Below, piece by piece: positions 44,315 through 52,863 of a stretch of DNA of 64,000 nt. Source of the DNA: Butyrivibrio sp. (GTDB lineage Bacteria; Bacillota; Clostridia; Lachnospirales; Lachnospiraceae); NCBI GenBank assembly GCA_015056575.1, contig SVGA01000020.1, positions 1 to 64,000 on the forward strand, given 5' to 3'. The position numbers were made by a program, and so were the translations under genes. A model generated the notes under the pieces. That model searched no databases, had not been told where the DNA came from, and worked only from the letters and a program-made list of their open reading frames with translations. How positions within the stretch are numbered: the stretch's first letter is position 1; every line of letters begins with the position of its first letter.

Positions 44315-45385
44315 ATGAACATGGGGAAAAGAACTGTTTCCGTATTACTGATACTGATAAGTACTTTAGCTATGATCTTTACTTCGCTTATAGCTACGCC
44401 TGTAAAGACGCAGGCTGCAACTCCCATAACCATTGTGATAGATCCGGGACACGGCGGAGTAGGGGAAAAGAATCTTGGGGCTCAGTATAACGGTTTTTCG
44501 GAAAAAGATCTGACTATGCAGCTGGCAATTGCACTTAAAGCCGAACTCGAAAAGTATGATAATGTCACAGTTCTTTTGACCAGGACCTCCGATACCATAT
44601 TAAGTCTGGACAGCAGAGCCGAATATGCCAAGAATGTGGGGGCGGATTTTGTTTTCAGCATCCATTTCAATGCCTCTGAAGGACATGAATTTTACGGATC
44701 TGAGGTTTGGACTTCTACCTTCGGGAATTATTATCAAAGAGGTATGGATTTCGGCAGGATCGTATCCGCCGAGTGGAACAAGCTCGGACTCTATCAGAAG
44801 GGCGTAAAGACCAGGATTGGCAATAAGGGACAGGACTATTACGGAATTATCAGAGGGTGCGTTAATAGGGGTGTTCCCTGCGTTATATTGGAGCATGCAT
44901 ATCTTGACCATGATTACGACGTGGCAATCCTAAGGACCGGTGGATTTATAAATAAGCTTGCCGTTTCCGATGCCACAGCAATAGCCAAATACTATAATCT
45001 TAAGTCTACGGCGACCGGGGCCGATTATTCAGGTTATACCTACGAGCATGCAGCAAAGCCCTATGGAAGGCTTTATCAGGACGAAACCGGACCTGAGACC
45101 TGCAATATCAAGGTTTTGGCTCAGGATCAGGCCAGCGGCAATATCCTTATAGAGATGACCACTCACGACAGCCAGAGTCCCGTGATCTACTTCAGCTACA
45201 GCTATGACGGAGGCAAGACCTTCAGCATATTACAGATGTGGGACAGGACCAAGGATACGCAGTCCTTTAACATCAAGGTTCCTTCCGGCACTGCGAATCC
45301 CGTCATTGTCTGCAGGGCCTACAACAACTACGAGAAAATGAGTGAGAGCGCTTCAGTGCAGGTTTCAGGCTCATTTAACTATTAA
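44315..45385 (+). CDS. Secreted N-acetylmuramoyl-L-alanine amidase (Amidase_3)
   Basis: This enzyme cleaves the amide between MurNAc and the peptide stem in peptidoglycan. A signal peptide (about residues 1-33, ending TQAA) is followed by an Amidase_3 domain with IDPGHGG (His zinc ligand) and the Glu ligand in the next helix, the His in SIHFNASEG, and the catalytic Glu in CVILEHAYLD. After about residue 240 an extra beta-rich domain (about 245-356) may bind the wall. The ATG at 44315 is spaced correctly from GGAG; an ATG at 44306 is too close. It shares its operon with pseudouridine synthase genes downstream. Confidence 0.92.
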   Translation: MNMGKRTVSVLLILISTLAMIFTSLIATPVKTQAATPITIVIDPGHGGVGEKNLGAQYNGFSEKDLTMQLAIALKAELEKYDNVTVLLTRTSDTILSLDSRAEYAKNVGADFVFSIHFNASEGHEFYGSEVWTSTFGNYYQRGMDFGRIVSAEWNKLGLYQKGVKTRIGNKGQDYYGIIRGCVNRGVPCVILEHAYLDHDYDVAILRTGGFINKLAVSDATAIAKYYNLKSTATGADYSGYTYEHAAKPYGRLYQDETGPETCNIKVLAQDQASGNILIEMTTHDSQSPVIYFSYSYDGGKTFSILQMWDRTKDTQSFNIKVPSGTANPVIVCRAYNNYEKMSESASVQVSGSFNY

Positions 45386-45396
45386 AGGTAAGAAAA

Positions 45397-46125
45397 TTGA
45401 GACTTGATAAATATCTTGGGGACCAGAACATCGGAACCCGCAAGCAGATAAGAGAATACGTTAAGAACGGAAGATGCAGGGTCAATGGTGAAGTGGCCAC
45501 AAAGGCTGATATTCATATAGATCCCGAGAGGGATGTGATCGCATTTGACGATATAGAGCTTACTTACAGTAAATATCATTACTACATGCTCAATAAGCCC
45601 ACAGGGGTCGTCAGCTCCACCAAAGACGGCAGGACCATGACTGTTATCGACATTCTTAAAGATGAGAATGTCAGGGACTTAAGTCCCTGCGGAAGGCTGG
45701 ACATAGATACAGAGGGGCTTCTTCTTATCACTGACGACGGAGAGCTTATTCACAGGCTTCTTTCTCCAAAGAAGCACGTGGACAAGGTCTATGAGGTCCA
45801 TATGGATCACCCATTGACAGAGTTGGATATATCCAGGCTTGAGGAGGGTGTTGATATCGGGGACAAAAGAAATGACGGCTCCGCCGATAAGACACTTCCT
45901 GCGAAGGTTCTTTTGACCGAGGATGATGAAGAGGGAAATCCTGTAATACATCTTTCCATCAGAGAGGGAAGGTTCCATCAGGTCAAGAGAATGTTGGAGG
46001 CTGTAGGTAATGAAGTTGTATTTCTTCGCCGTCTTTCCATGGGGAGCCTTGAGCTTGACAGGGAACTTGAACCCGGGGAGTACAGACCTCTTACAGAAGA
46101 GGAAATAAATAATCTTAAGAAATAA
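45397..46125 (+). CDS. RsuA-family rRNA pseudouridine synthase
   Basis: This 242-residue protein has an S4 domain (RLDKYLGDQNIGTRKQ) and a catalytic domain with GRLDIDTEGLLLITDDG and the C-terminal EGRFHQVKRMLEAVGN motif. The HRLLSPKKHVDKVYEV segment points to RsuA (16S U516) rather than RluF or RluB; RsuA from Escherichia coli has the same pattern. The start is TTG at 45397 with AGGTAAG upstream. It is one of three pseudouridine synthases in the window. Confidence 0.88.
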   Translation: MRLDKYLGDQNIGTRKQIREYVKNGRCRVNGEVATKADIHIDPERDVIAFDDIELTYSKYHYYMLNKPTGVVSSTKDGRTMTVIDILKDENVRDLSPCGRLDIDTEGLLLITDDGELIHRLLSPKKHVDKVYEVHMDHPLTELDISRLEEGVDIGDKRNDGSADKTLPAKVLLTEDDEEGNPVIHLSIREGRFHQVKRMLEAVGNEVVFLRRLSMGSLELDRELEPGEYRPLTEEEINNLKK

Positions 46126-46137
46126 CGGTGTTTTTTG

Positions 46138-46797
46138 ATGAATGATATAAAACTGGATAATTTTGAAGCGGTAATTTTTGACCTTGACGGTTCTTTGGTT
46201 GACTCCATGTGGATGTGGAAGGCCATTGATATTGAGTATCTAAAAAATCACGGAATTGAGGCTCCGGCCACTCTTCAGAAGGATATCGGCGGCAGGAGCT
46301 TTATAGAGACCGCAGAGTACTTTAAGGAGAGGTTTGGAATCAAGGATTCAGTTCAGAAGATTGGCGATGATTGGAACCGGATGGCTCGGGACAAGTATAC
46401 CAATGAGGTTCCTCTTAAGGAGGGGGTATTCGAGTTTCTTGAGCTTTGCGATGAGAAGAACATAAAGCTTGGCATTGCATCAAGCAACTCAACAGAGCTT
46501 ATAGAGCAGGTACTTGCTTCCCATGGGATAAAGGAAAGATTTGGAAGTATTAAGTCGGGGACGGAAATCCTAAAGGGCAAGCCGGCTCCCGATGTTTATC
46601 TTGCGGTGGCGGATGAGCTTGGAGCTGATCCCGCAAAATGCCTTGTGTTCGAGGACCTTGTGGACGGGATCAAGGCCGGCAAGAACGCAGGTATGACCGT
46701 AGTTGCCGTAAGTGATGATTATTCAAGGCATAGCGATGAATTAAAAAGAGAGCTTGCCGATTGCTATATTGAAGATTACCGGGGATTTTTGAAATGA
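46138..46797 (+). CDS. HAD-family hydrolase (beta-phosphoglucomutase/phosphatase-like)
   Basis: This is a subfamily IA haloacid-dehalogenase hydrolase of 219 residues. Motif I is FDLDGSLVDS (nucleophile Asp near residue 15 and acid/base Asp two later), motif II is the Ser in IASSNST, motif III the Lys in KGKPAPDVY, motif IV FEDLVDGIKAG. The cap is helical (about 25-85). It resembles beta-phosphoglucomutase and small sugar-phosphate phosphatases; the substrate cannot be told. A TTG three bases earlier overlaps; the ATG is preferred. The next gene starts four bases before its stop. Confidence 0.9.
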   Translation: MNDIKLDNFEAVIFDLDGSLVDSMWMWKAIDIEYLKNHGIEAPATLQKDIGGRSFIETAEYFKERFGIKDSVQKIGDDWNRMARDKYTNEVPLKEGVFEFLELCDEKNIKLGIASSNSTELIEQVLASHGIKERFGSIKSGTEILKGKPAPDVYLAVADELGADPAKCLVFEDLVDGIKAGKNAGMTVVAVSDDYSRHSDELKRELADCYIEDYRGFLK

Positions 46798-47396
46798 AAA
46801 GAGTATATAAAGGGGAATTCGGATACGTCAAATACCGCAGAAAGGTGGCTGTCATAAGAACGCTTATAATGCTTGCGATAGCAGTGGGCTTTTTCCTGGC
46901 AGGCCTTATCATTTACGGGTCTCAGAAAAACGTATTAAGTATTATTGCAGCTTTATGCTGTCTTCCTGCCGGCCTTAGTGCCGTTAACATGATCATGTTC
47001 CTTCGTGCAGGTTTTTGTAAGGACGAGGATCACCGGAAGATCCTTGAGCACTGCAAAGGCCTTCTTATTCACTACGATCATGTGATAACCTCCTATGATA
47101 AAAACTTCAACGTACATGCATCCACTGTCCTTGACAAGAACATTTGTCTTTACAGTGATGATGACAGTTTTGATGCCTCAGACCTTGAGAAGCATGTAAA
47201 AAAGATGATGGCTGGGAGCGGCTATTCCGATTACAGCATAAAGCTCTTTAACAATATTGATAAGTACTGCGAAAGGCTGGATCAGCTTGAAAAACTTCGC
47301 ATGGACAGGGGGATCGACCCCAAAGCCATAGAAGATGCATGGGTTGCCGGAACACCTGAAACTCCCGCATCGGTTCTTTTGTCCATATCCCTATGA
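46794..47396 (+). CDS. Small two-helix membrane protein of unknown function
   Basis: The 200-residue protein has a basic N-terminus, two membrane helices (about 20-42 and 47-70) and a cytoplasmic C-terminal domain rich in Asp, Lys and Ser. I do not recognise a family, although proteins like it accompany pseudouridine synthase and RecU genes in Lachnospiraceae. It overlaps the HAD gene by four bases and precedes the RluD-type gene by 13. No metal or catalytic motif is visible. Confidence 0.7.
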   Translation: MKRVYKGEFGYVKYRRKVAVIRTLIMLAIAVGFFLAGLIIYGSQKNVLSIIAALCCLPAGLSAVNMIMFLRAGFCKDEDHRKILEHCKGLLIHYDHVITSYDKNFNVHASTVLDKNICLYSDDDSFDASDLEKHVKKMMAGSGYSDYSIKLFNNIDKYCERLDQLEKLRMDRGIDPKAIEDAWVAGTPETPASVLLSISL

Positions 47397-47409
47397 GGCG
47401 TTTGGCTAG

Positions 47410-48393
47410 ATGAAAGAGATAATTATCGGAGCAAATGAGGCACAAAAGCGGCTGGATTCATTTCTTAAGTCCTATTTGAAAGAGGCTTCCGGCGGCTTTA
47501 TCTACAAAATGCTCAGGAAAAAGAATATAACCCTCAACGGCAAGAAAGCTGAAGGGACAGAGAAGCTTAGAAGCGGAGACAGCATTAAGATTTTCTTTGC
47601 CGATGAGACCCTTGATAAGTTCAGGGGCACCGGAAAAGATAGCGCTTTGGCAGGTGCTTTAGAGGACAGAAAGGTCTTTGAAGCTATCGGAAGTCTTCAG
47701 ATCGTCTATGAGGATGACAATATCCTTCTTGTAAATAAGCCTGCCGGAGTGCTTACTCAAAGGGCAGAGAAGAAGGATATCAGCCTCAACGAATGGCTTA
47801 TAGGGTATCTCTTAAGCACAGGTGAAATATCCGAGAAAAGCCTTGAAACCTACAGACCTTCAGTTTGCAACAGGCTTGACCGCAATACGAGCGGGCTGGT
47901 GATCTGCGCCAAGTCTTTGGCCGGAGCCAGAAAGATGACACAGCTTATTAAGACAAGGGCCGTAGACAAGTACTACAGAACCGTAGTCAGCGGAAGATTA
48001 TCGGAATGTGTCTCTTTAAAAGGCTTCCTTTACAAGGATGAGGCCAAAAACAAGGTCTATATCAAGGATAAGGATCCGAAGGATGAGCGTTATTCCTATA
48101 TAGAGACTGAATACAGGCCCGTTTCATATATTACGGATAAAGACCTGACCCTGCTTGAGGTTAAGCTCGTTACAGGTAAGCCCCATCAGATAAGAGCCCA
48201 TTTATCAAGCATAGGTCATCCCATTATAGGTGATGCCAAGTATGGCGGGAAAAAGGTATCAGGCCTTAAATATCAGCTGCTTCACAGCTACAGACTGGTA
48301 TTTCCGGGGGTTCTTGAGCCGCCCTTTGATACACTGGCGGGAAAAGAATTTACGGCCGATCTGCCAGACATATTCGAAAAAATCGTTAAGTGA
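47410..48393 (+). CDS. RluA-family pseudouridine synthase (RluC/RluD type)
   Basis: This enzyme makes pseudouridine in 23S rRNA. The 327-residue protein has an N-terminal S4 domain (AQKRLDSFLKSYLKEASG) and a catalytic core with the Asp in NRLDRNTSGLVICAKS (about 155-170) and the motif KPHQIRAHLSSIGHPIIGD near residue 260. The S4 plus core arrangement fits RluC and RluD, which modify helix 69 or positions near the decoding centre; the exact target is not decidable. It precedes recU by seven bases. Confidence 0.9.
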   Translation: MKEIIIGANEAQKRLDSFLKSYLKEASGGFIYKMLRKKNITLNGKKAEGTEKLRSGDSIKIFFADETLDKFRGTGKDSALAGALEDRKVFEAIGSLQIVYEDDNILLVNKPAGVLTQRAEKKDISLNEWLIGYLLSTGEISEKSLETYRPSVCNRLDRNTSGLVICAKSLAGARKMTQLIKTRAVDKYYRTVVSGRLSECVSLKGFLYKDEAKNKVYIKDKDPKDERYSYIETEYRPVSYITDKDLTLLEVKLVTGKPHQIRAHLSSIGHPIIGDAKYGGKKVSGLKYQLLHSYRLVFPGVLEPPFDTLAGKEFTADLPDIFEKIVK

Positions 48394-48400
48394 GGTTGTT

Positions 48401-48940
48401 ATGCCCACATGGAAATCCAGGGGACTTAGAGGTTCCACTTTAGAAGAACTGATAAACAGGACCAATGAGAGATATCTTGAGCTGGGACTGGCTCTTATCC
48501 AAAAAATACCTACACCTATTACACCTATAAATATCGAAAAGGAAACCCGGCACATTACACTGGCCTATTTCGACCAGAAGAGTACCGTTGACTATATCGG
48601 CGCAGTGCAGGGGATTCCTGTCTGTTTTGATGCAAAAGAAAGCGCTGTCAAAACCTTTTCTCTTCAGAATATTCACCCACATCAGGTGAGGTTCATGGAG
48701 AATTTTGAAAAGCAGGGCGGCGTTGCATTTTTTCTTATCTATTACACTGAGGAAAATGAATATTATTATCTGACCTTCAGAAAGCTCAAGGAGTTCTGGG
48801 ACAGATCAGAAGCAGGAGGCAGAAAGAGCTTCAGGCATGAGGAGCTGGAAGAAGATTTTTTTATAAAAGCGCCGGGAGAAACCGGGATCCTTATACCTTA
48901 TCTTGATGCCCTGCAGACAGATCTGAACAGCAGAGAATAA
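48401..48940 (+). CDS. recU: Holliday junction resolvase RecU
   Basis: RecU cleaves Holliday junctions in Firmicutes and helps segregation. The 179 residues include RGSTLEELINRTNERYL, the catalytic TVDYIGAVQGIPVCFDAKES segment with Asp and the Asp-x-Lys pair (about 61-80), and HQVRFMENFEKQGGVAFFL. Length is close to Bacillus RecU (206) minus the N-terminal tail. I chose the ATG at 48401, seven bases after the pseudouridine synthase stop and behind GAGG, over a much longer in-frame start at 48230 that would overlap that gene by 160 bases. Confidence 0.93.
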   Translation: MPTWKSRGLRGSTLEELINRTNERYLELGLALIQKIPTPITPINIEKETRHITLAYFDQKSTVDYIGAVQGIPVCFDAKESAVKTFSLQNIHPHQVRFMENFEKQGGVAFFLIYYTEENEYYYLTFRKLKEFWDRSEAGGRKSFRHEELEEDFFIKAPGETGILIPYLDALQTDLNSRE

Positions 48941-48945
48941 AAACG

Positions 48946-48975
48946 TTGACATAGCTGCGGTTTATAATGTAAACT
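48946..48975 (+). promoter_or_regulatory. Candidate promoter of the his operon
   Basis: TTGACA (48946-48951) has TAAACT at 18 bases (48970-48975). A better TATAAT at 48963-48968 is only 11 bases away and cannot pair with it. The 5' leader carries GCACTGTGC-type dyads, but no T-box or histidine attenuator was recognised. Confidence 0.4.
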
Positions 48976-49033
48976 CTTTTCTATGATAGCGAATTATCAA
49001 ATTAGCACTGTGCATTACTAAAGTGAGGTTAGC

Positions 49034-50155
49034 ATGAATAAAGTCTTATTACATACACCTGACGGTGTCAGAGATATCTACGGATCGGAGTGCAGCGACA
49101 GACTTCTTATTCAAAGCAGGATCCATAACAAGATGAAGAGCTTCGGCTTTCAGGATATCGATACTCCCACTTTTGAGTTTTTCGATGTGTTTGCGGAAGA
49201 GATCAATGCCACAGATGCAAGGGAACTCTATAAGTTTTTTGACAAAGAGGGGAATACTCTGGTACTTCGACCGGATTTTACTCCTTCCATAGCAAGATGT
49301 GCATCCAAAGTCATGCTGGAAAACGGTGATCCTGTACGAGTTGTATATCAGGGCAAGTCATTTCTTAATACTTCCAATCTTCAGGGGAAGCTTAAAGAGA
49401 ATTGTGACATTGGTGTCGAGCTTTTTAATGAGGATTCTGTCTATGCCGACGCTGAAATGATAGCTCTTTTGATCGAATCCCTTAAAGCTTCAGGCCTCTC
49501 AGATTTCCAGGTCAGTATCGGAGATGCCGATTATTACAAGGGTATATGCGAATCGGCCGGAATAGACGAAGAGACTGAGGAACTGATCAGAGGACAGATC
49601 GTTCAGAAGAACTATTTCGCAGCTGAGAGCATTATGGCTGAGCGCGGCATTCCCGATAAATACAAGGATCTTCTTGTGAAGGTATCCGAGTTTATCGGCT
49701 CTGACGAAGCTCTTAACAACGCAGAAAAGGAAGTTACAAATGAGAGATCCCTTGCTGCGATCGCAAGACTTAAGAGATTATATCAGGTTCTTAAAGAGTA
49801 CGGATGTAACCAGTATGTGTCCTTTGACCTTGGGATGCTGAGTAAATTCAATTATTACACAGGTGTCATTTTCAGCGCTTATACATACGGAGTAGGGGAT
49901 GCCATTGCAAAAGGCGGCCGATATGACTCACTTCTTGGGAAATATGGCAAGGATGCGCCTGCTATCGGTTTTGTGATCATAATCGATGATCTTATGTCTG
50001 CTCTTTACAGGCAGAATGTTGAGATCGAGCATGAGGAAGAGGTCATCAACATCGGATATAACGAGGAGAACTTCTCGGAAAAGCTGGCTGAGGCTGAAAA
50101 ACTCAGAAAAGAAGGCAGGAAGGTTTCCTTAAGCTTTAAGAAAGGCAAAGGGTGA
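49034..50155 (+). CDS. hisZ: ATP phosphoribosyltransferase regulatory subunit HisZ
   Basis: HisZ is a histidyl-tRNA-synthetase paralogue that is needed for the activity and histidine feedback of short HisG. The 373-residue protein begins with the HisRS-like GVRDIYGSEC and has class II motif 2 LVLRPDFTPSIAR with YQGKSF, but it lacks the anticodon-binding domain. Its role is supported by the short hisG four bases downstream. Confidence 0.92.
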   Translation: MNKVLLHTPDGVRDIYGSECSDRLLIQSRIHNKMKSFGFQDIDTPTFEFFDVFAEEINATDARELYKFFDKEGNTLVLRPDFTPSIARCASKVMLENGDPVRVVYQGKSFLNTSNLQGKLKENCDIGVELFNEDSVYADAEMIALLIESLKASGLSDFQVSIGDADYYKGICESAGIDEETEELIRGQIVQKNYFAAESIMAERGIPDKYKDLLVKVSEFIGSDEALNNAEKEVTNERSLAAIARLKRLYQVLKEYGCNQYVSFDLGMLSKFNYYTGVIFSAYTYGVGDAIAKGGRYDSLLGKYGKDAPAIGFVIIIDDLMSALYRQNVEIEHEEEVINIGYNEENFSEKLAEAEKLRKEGRKVSLSFKKGKG

Positions 50156-50159
50156 GCCT

Positions 50160-50798
50160 ATGAGATATCTTACTTTTGCCCTGGGCAAGGGCAGACTTGT
50201 AAATTCCACAATGGAAATACTGAAAAAATGCGGCATTGAATGCGAAGAAATACTGGACAAGAAGACAAGAAAACTCATATTTACAAATGAGGAGCTTAAG
50301 CTTAAGTTCTTCCTTGCTAAAGGTCCGGATGTTCCCACCTATGTTGAATATGGCGCCGCTGATATAGGAATCGTAGGCGCAGATACCATACTTGAAGAGA
50401 ACAGACGGGTATATGAGGTCCTGGATCTTGGATTTGGTAAATGCAGAATGTGTGTCTGCGGTCCCCATGAGGCAAAAGAGCTGTTGGAACACAGGGAGAT
50501 GATAAGAGTAGCCAGCAAATATCCCAATATTGCCAAGGACTATTTCTTTAACCGCAGGCATCAGACCGTTGATATTATCAAGCTTAACGGCTCGGTGGAA
50601 CTTGGACCTATCGTAAATCTGTCGGATGTTATCGTTGATATCGTAGAGACCGGTTCAACTCTTCGCGAGAACGGCCTTGAGGTTCTTGAGGAGATATGTC
50701 CCCTTTCAGCGAGGATGATAGTTAACCAGGTAAGCATGCAGATGGAAACTGAGCGTATCAGAAAGCTCATCAATGATATTAAGGAGAACCTTGAATAA
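50160..50798 (+). CDS. hisG: ATP phosphoribosyltransferase, short form
   Basis: HisG condenses ATP and PRPP in the first step of histidine synthesis. The 212-residue protein is the short form without the C-terminal regulatory domain, so it works as a complex with HisZ. It has the periplasmic-binding-like fold and the PRPP-binding segment IVDIVETGSTLRENGL (about 155-170). Its stop codon overlaps the hisD ATG. Histidine feedback would act through HisZ. Confidence 0.95.
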   Translation: MRYLTFALGKGRLVNSTMEILKKCGIECEEILDKKTRKLIFTNEELKLKFFLAKGPDVPTYVEYGAADIGIVGADTILEENRRVYEVLDLGFGKCRMCVCGPHEAKELLEHREMIRVASKYPNIAKDYFFNRRHQTVDIIKLNGSVELGPIVNLSDVIVDIVETGSTLRENGLEVLEEICPLSARMIVNQVSMQMETERIRKLINDIKENLE

Positions 50799-52087
50799 TG
50801 CGTACATTAAGATTAACTGAAGAGACCAAAAAAGAGCTTCTGGGCAATCTCTTAAACAGGAATCCCGGAAGCTATACCGAATATGAGAACACTGTAAATG
50901 ATATAATAAATGATATCCGCAAAAACGGGGATAAAGCCCTTTTTGAGTACACTCAGAAGTTCGATAAATGCACTCTTGATGCCAATACAGTGAGGATCAC
51001 TCCAAAAGAGATCCAAGAGGCTTATGAGGCCCTTGATCCCGAATTTATCGAGGTTATGAAAAAGAGTGCCGAGAATATCAGGGTATTCCACGAGAAGCAA
51101 AAGAGAAATACCTGGATCGACACCAGGGAGGACGGAAGTATCCTTGGTCAGAGGATCCTTCCCATCGAGATCTCCGGTGTTTACGTTCCGGGAGGCAAGG
51201 CTGCATATCCTTCCAGCGTTCTTATGAATGTTGTTCCCGCCAAGGTTGCCGGAGTTGAGAAAATTATAATGTGCACACCTCCCGGCAAGGACGGTAAAGT
51301 AAATCCGGGAACACTGGTAGCAGCTGATATAGCCGGCGTTACAGAAAGCTACAAGGTAGGCGGAGCACAGGCTATTGCAGCTATGGCATTCGGAACCGAG
51401 AGTATACCCAAGGTTGATAAGATCACCGGCCCCGGCAATATATTTGTTGCCCTTGCCAAAAAGGCCTGCTTCGGACACGTTTCCATCGACTCCATCGCCG
51501 GCCCCAGCGAGATACTGGTTCTTTGCGATGAGACTGCCAATCCCAGATATGTGGCAGCGGATCTTCTTTCCCAGGCAGAACACGATGAGATGGCAAGTGC
51601 CATACTTGTTACCACATCGCAGGAGATCGCAGATAAGGTGTCCCTGGAGATAGAAGGCTTTTTGAAGACTCTGTCAAGGGCTGAGATCATAAGAAAATCT
51701 CTTGATAATTACGGATATATCTTTGTTGCGGACAATATGGAGGATGCCATAGAAGCAGCCAATGCGGTAGCCTCCGAACATCTTGAGATCATTACCAAAA
51801 ATCCCTATGAGACCATGACAAAGATCAAAAATGCCGGTGCGATCTTCCTTGGGGATTATTCCTCAGAGCCACTTGGAGACTACTTTGCAGGTCCCAATCA
51901 CATTCTTCCCACCAACAGAACCGCAAGGTTCTTCTCGCCCCTTTCTGTTGATGACTTTGTGAAGAAGACCAGCATCATTTCCTATTCCGAGCAGGCTCTT
52001 TACAATGTGCACAAGGATATTGAGCTTTTTGCCAAGCAGGAGGGATTAACTGCCCACGCAAATTCCATAGCAGTCAGGTTTGAATGA
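50798..52087 (+). CDS. hisD: Histidinol dehydrogenase
   Basis: HisD oxidises L-histidinol to histidine in the last two steps. The 429 residues include GVYVPGGKAAYPSSVLMN (about 128-145), the zinc and catalytic SQAEHDEMASAILVT segment, and GPNHILPTNRTARF (about 363-377). The gene overlaps hisG by one base. The gap of 184 bases after it is longer than elsewhere in the cluster and contains the direct repeats described separately. Confidence 0.97.
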   Translation: MRTLRLTEETKKELLGNLLNRNPGSYTEYENTVNDIINDIRKNGDKALFEYTQKFDKCTLDANTVRITPKEIQEAYEALDPEFIEVMKKSAENIRVFHEKQKRNTWIDTREDGSILGQRILPIEISGVYVPGGKAAYPSSVLMNVVPAKVAGVEKIIMCTPPGKDGKVNPGTLVAADIAGVTESYKVGGAQAIAAMAFGTESIPKVDKITGPGNIFVALAKKACFGHVSIDSIAGPSEILVLCDETANPRYVAADLLSQAEHDEMASAILVTTSQEIADKVSLEIEGFLKTLSRAEIIRKSLDNYGYIFVADNMEDAIEAANAVASEHLEIITKNPYETMTKIKNAGAIFLGDYSSEPLGDYFAGPNHILPTNRTARFFSPLSVDDFVKKTSIISYSEQALYNVHKDIELFAKQEGLTAHANSIAVRFE

Positions 52088-52170
52088 GCCCAAGTTAATA
52101 ACAATATAATGACTGATATGGTAAACACAGATCAGATAGCAATTTGAATTGTTAAAAATTGTTTTAAAAA

Positions 52171-52212
52171 TGCAAGTTAACTTTCTAAAATAGCTATAAA
52201 GTGCAAGTTTAC
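52171..52212 (+). repeat. Direct repeats TGCAAGTTaAC / TGCAAGTTtAC upstream of hisB
   Basis: TGCAAGTTAAC (52171-52181) and TGCAAGTTTAC (52202-52212) are direct repeats with 31 bases between their starts, three DNA turns, in the AT-rich hisD-hisB gap. They could be tandem binding sites on one face of the helix. No clear promoter is visible around them, so any role in hisB expression is a guess. Confidence 0.4.
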
Positions 52213-52271
52213 ACAATATTTATAGTTGTGAACAACCATATATAGCATTGTTTTATAAGGAGACACAAGCT

Positions 52272-52862
52272 ATGGATAATCGAAGGGCAACAGTAGAGAG
52301 AAAAACGCAAGAGACCGACATAAAAGTTGACATCAACATTGACGGAAGTGGTACCTCAAAGGTACAAACAGGCATCGGTTTTTTCGACCATATGCTCAAT
52401 GGATTTGCCAAACACGGCTTTTTTGACATTGATGTCATCTGTAACGGAGACGTTGAGGTAGATGGTCATCATTCCGTTGAAGATACCGCAATCGTGCTTG
52501 GACAGGCCATTTCAAAGGCTTTAGGGGATAAAAAGGGCATAAAGAGATACGGAAGCATGATACTTCCCATGGACGACGCCCTGGTTCTTTGCGCCATTGA
52601 TCTTTGCGGAAGGCCCTATTTTTCCATGGATGCCGAGTTTTCATCACCTATGGTTGGAGAATTTGACACCCAGCTTGTAAGAGAGTTTTTCTATACGATT
52701 TCCTATTCCGCAGCCATGAACCTGCACATCAAGGTTTTATCGGGGCTCAACGATCATCACAAGATAGAGGCAATATTCAAGGCCTTTGCGAAAGCCCTTG
52801 ATGAAGCCACTTCCTACGACCCCAGAATAACTGATGTACTCAGTACCAAAGGAGCGCTTTGA
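52272..52862 (+). CDS. hisB: Imidazoleglycerol-phosphate dehydratase
   Basis: HisB (IGPD) dehydrates imidazole glycerol phosphate in step six. The 196-residue monofunctional protein has the duplicated manganese-binding motifs GFFDHMLNGFAKHG (with DHMLxxFxxH) and HHSVEDTAIVLG, then ALCAIDL-type DLCGRPY and NLHIKVLSGLNDHHKIEAIFKAFA (HHKIEA second site). The ATG at 52272 follows AAGGAGA; an upstream TTG frame from 52248 spans that site and is rejected. hisIE starts two bases after its stop. Confidence 0.96.
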   Translation: MDNRRATVERKTQETDIKVDINIDGSGTSKVQTGIGFFDHMLNGFAKHGFFDIDVICNGDVEVDGHHSVEDTAIVLGQAISKALGDKKGIKRYGSMILPMDDALVLCAIDLCGRPYFSMDAEFSSPMVGEFDTQLVREFFYTISYSAAMNLHIKVLSGLNDHHKIEAIFKAFAKALDEATSYDPRITDVLSTKGAL

Positions 52863-52863
52863 T

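Noticed and set aside
48230-48400. Upstream extension of recU inside the preceding pseudouridine synthase
   Set aside because: It would overlap that gene by over 160 bases; the ATG at 48401 begins where RecU similarity starts and has a GAGG site.
48946-48968. TTGACA with TATAAT 11 bases downstream
   Set aside because: The spacing is too short for a sigma-70 promoter; listed only with the alternative -10.
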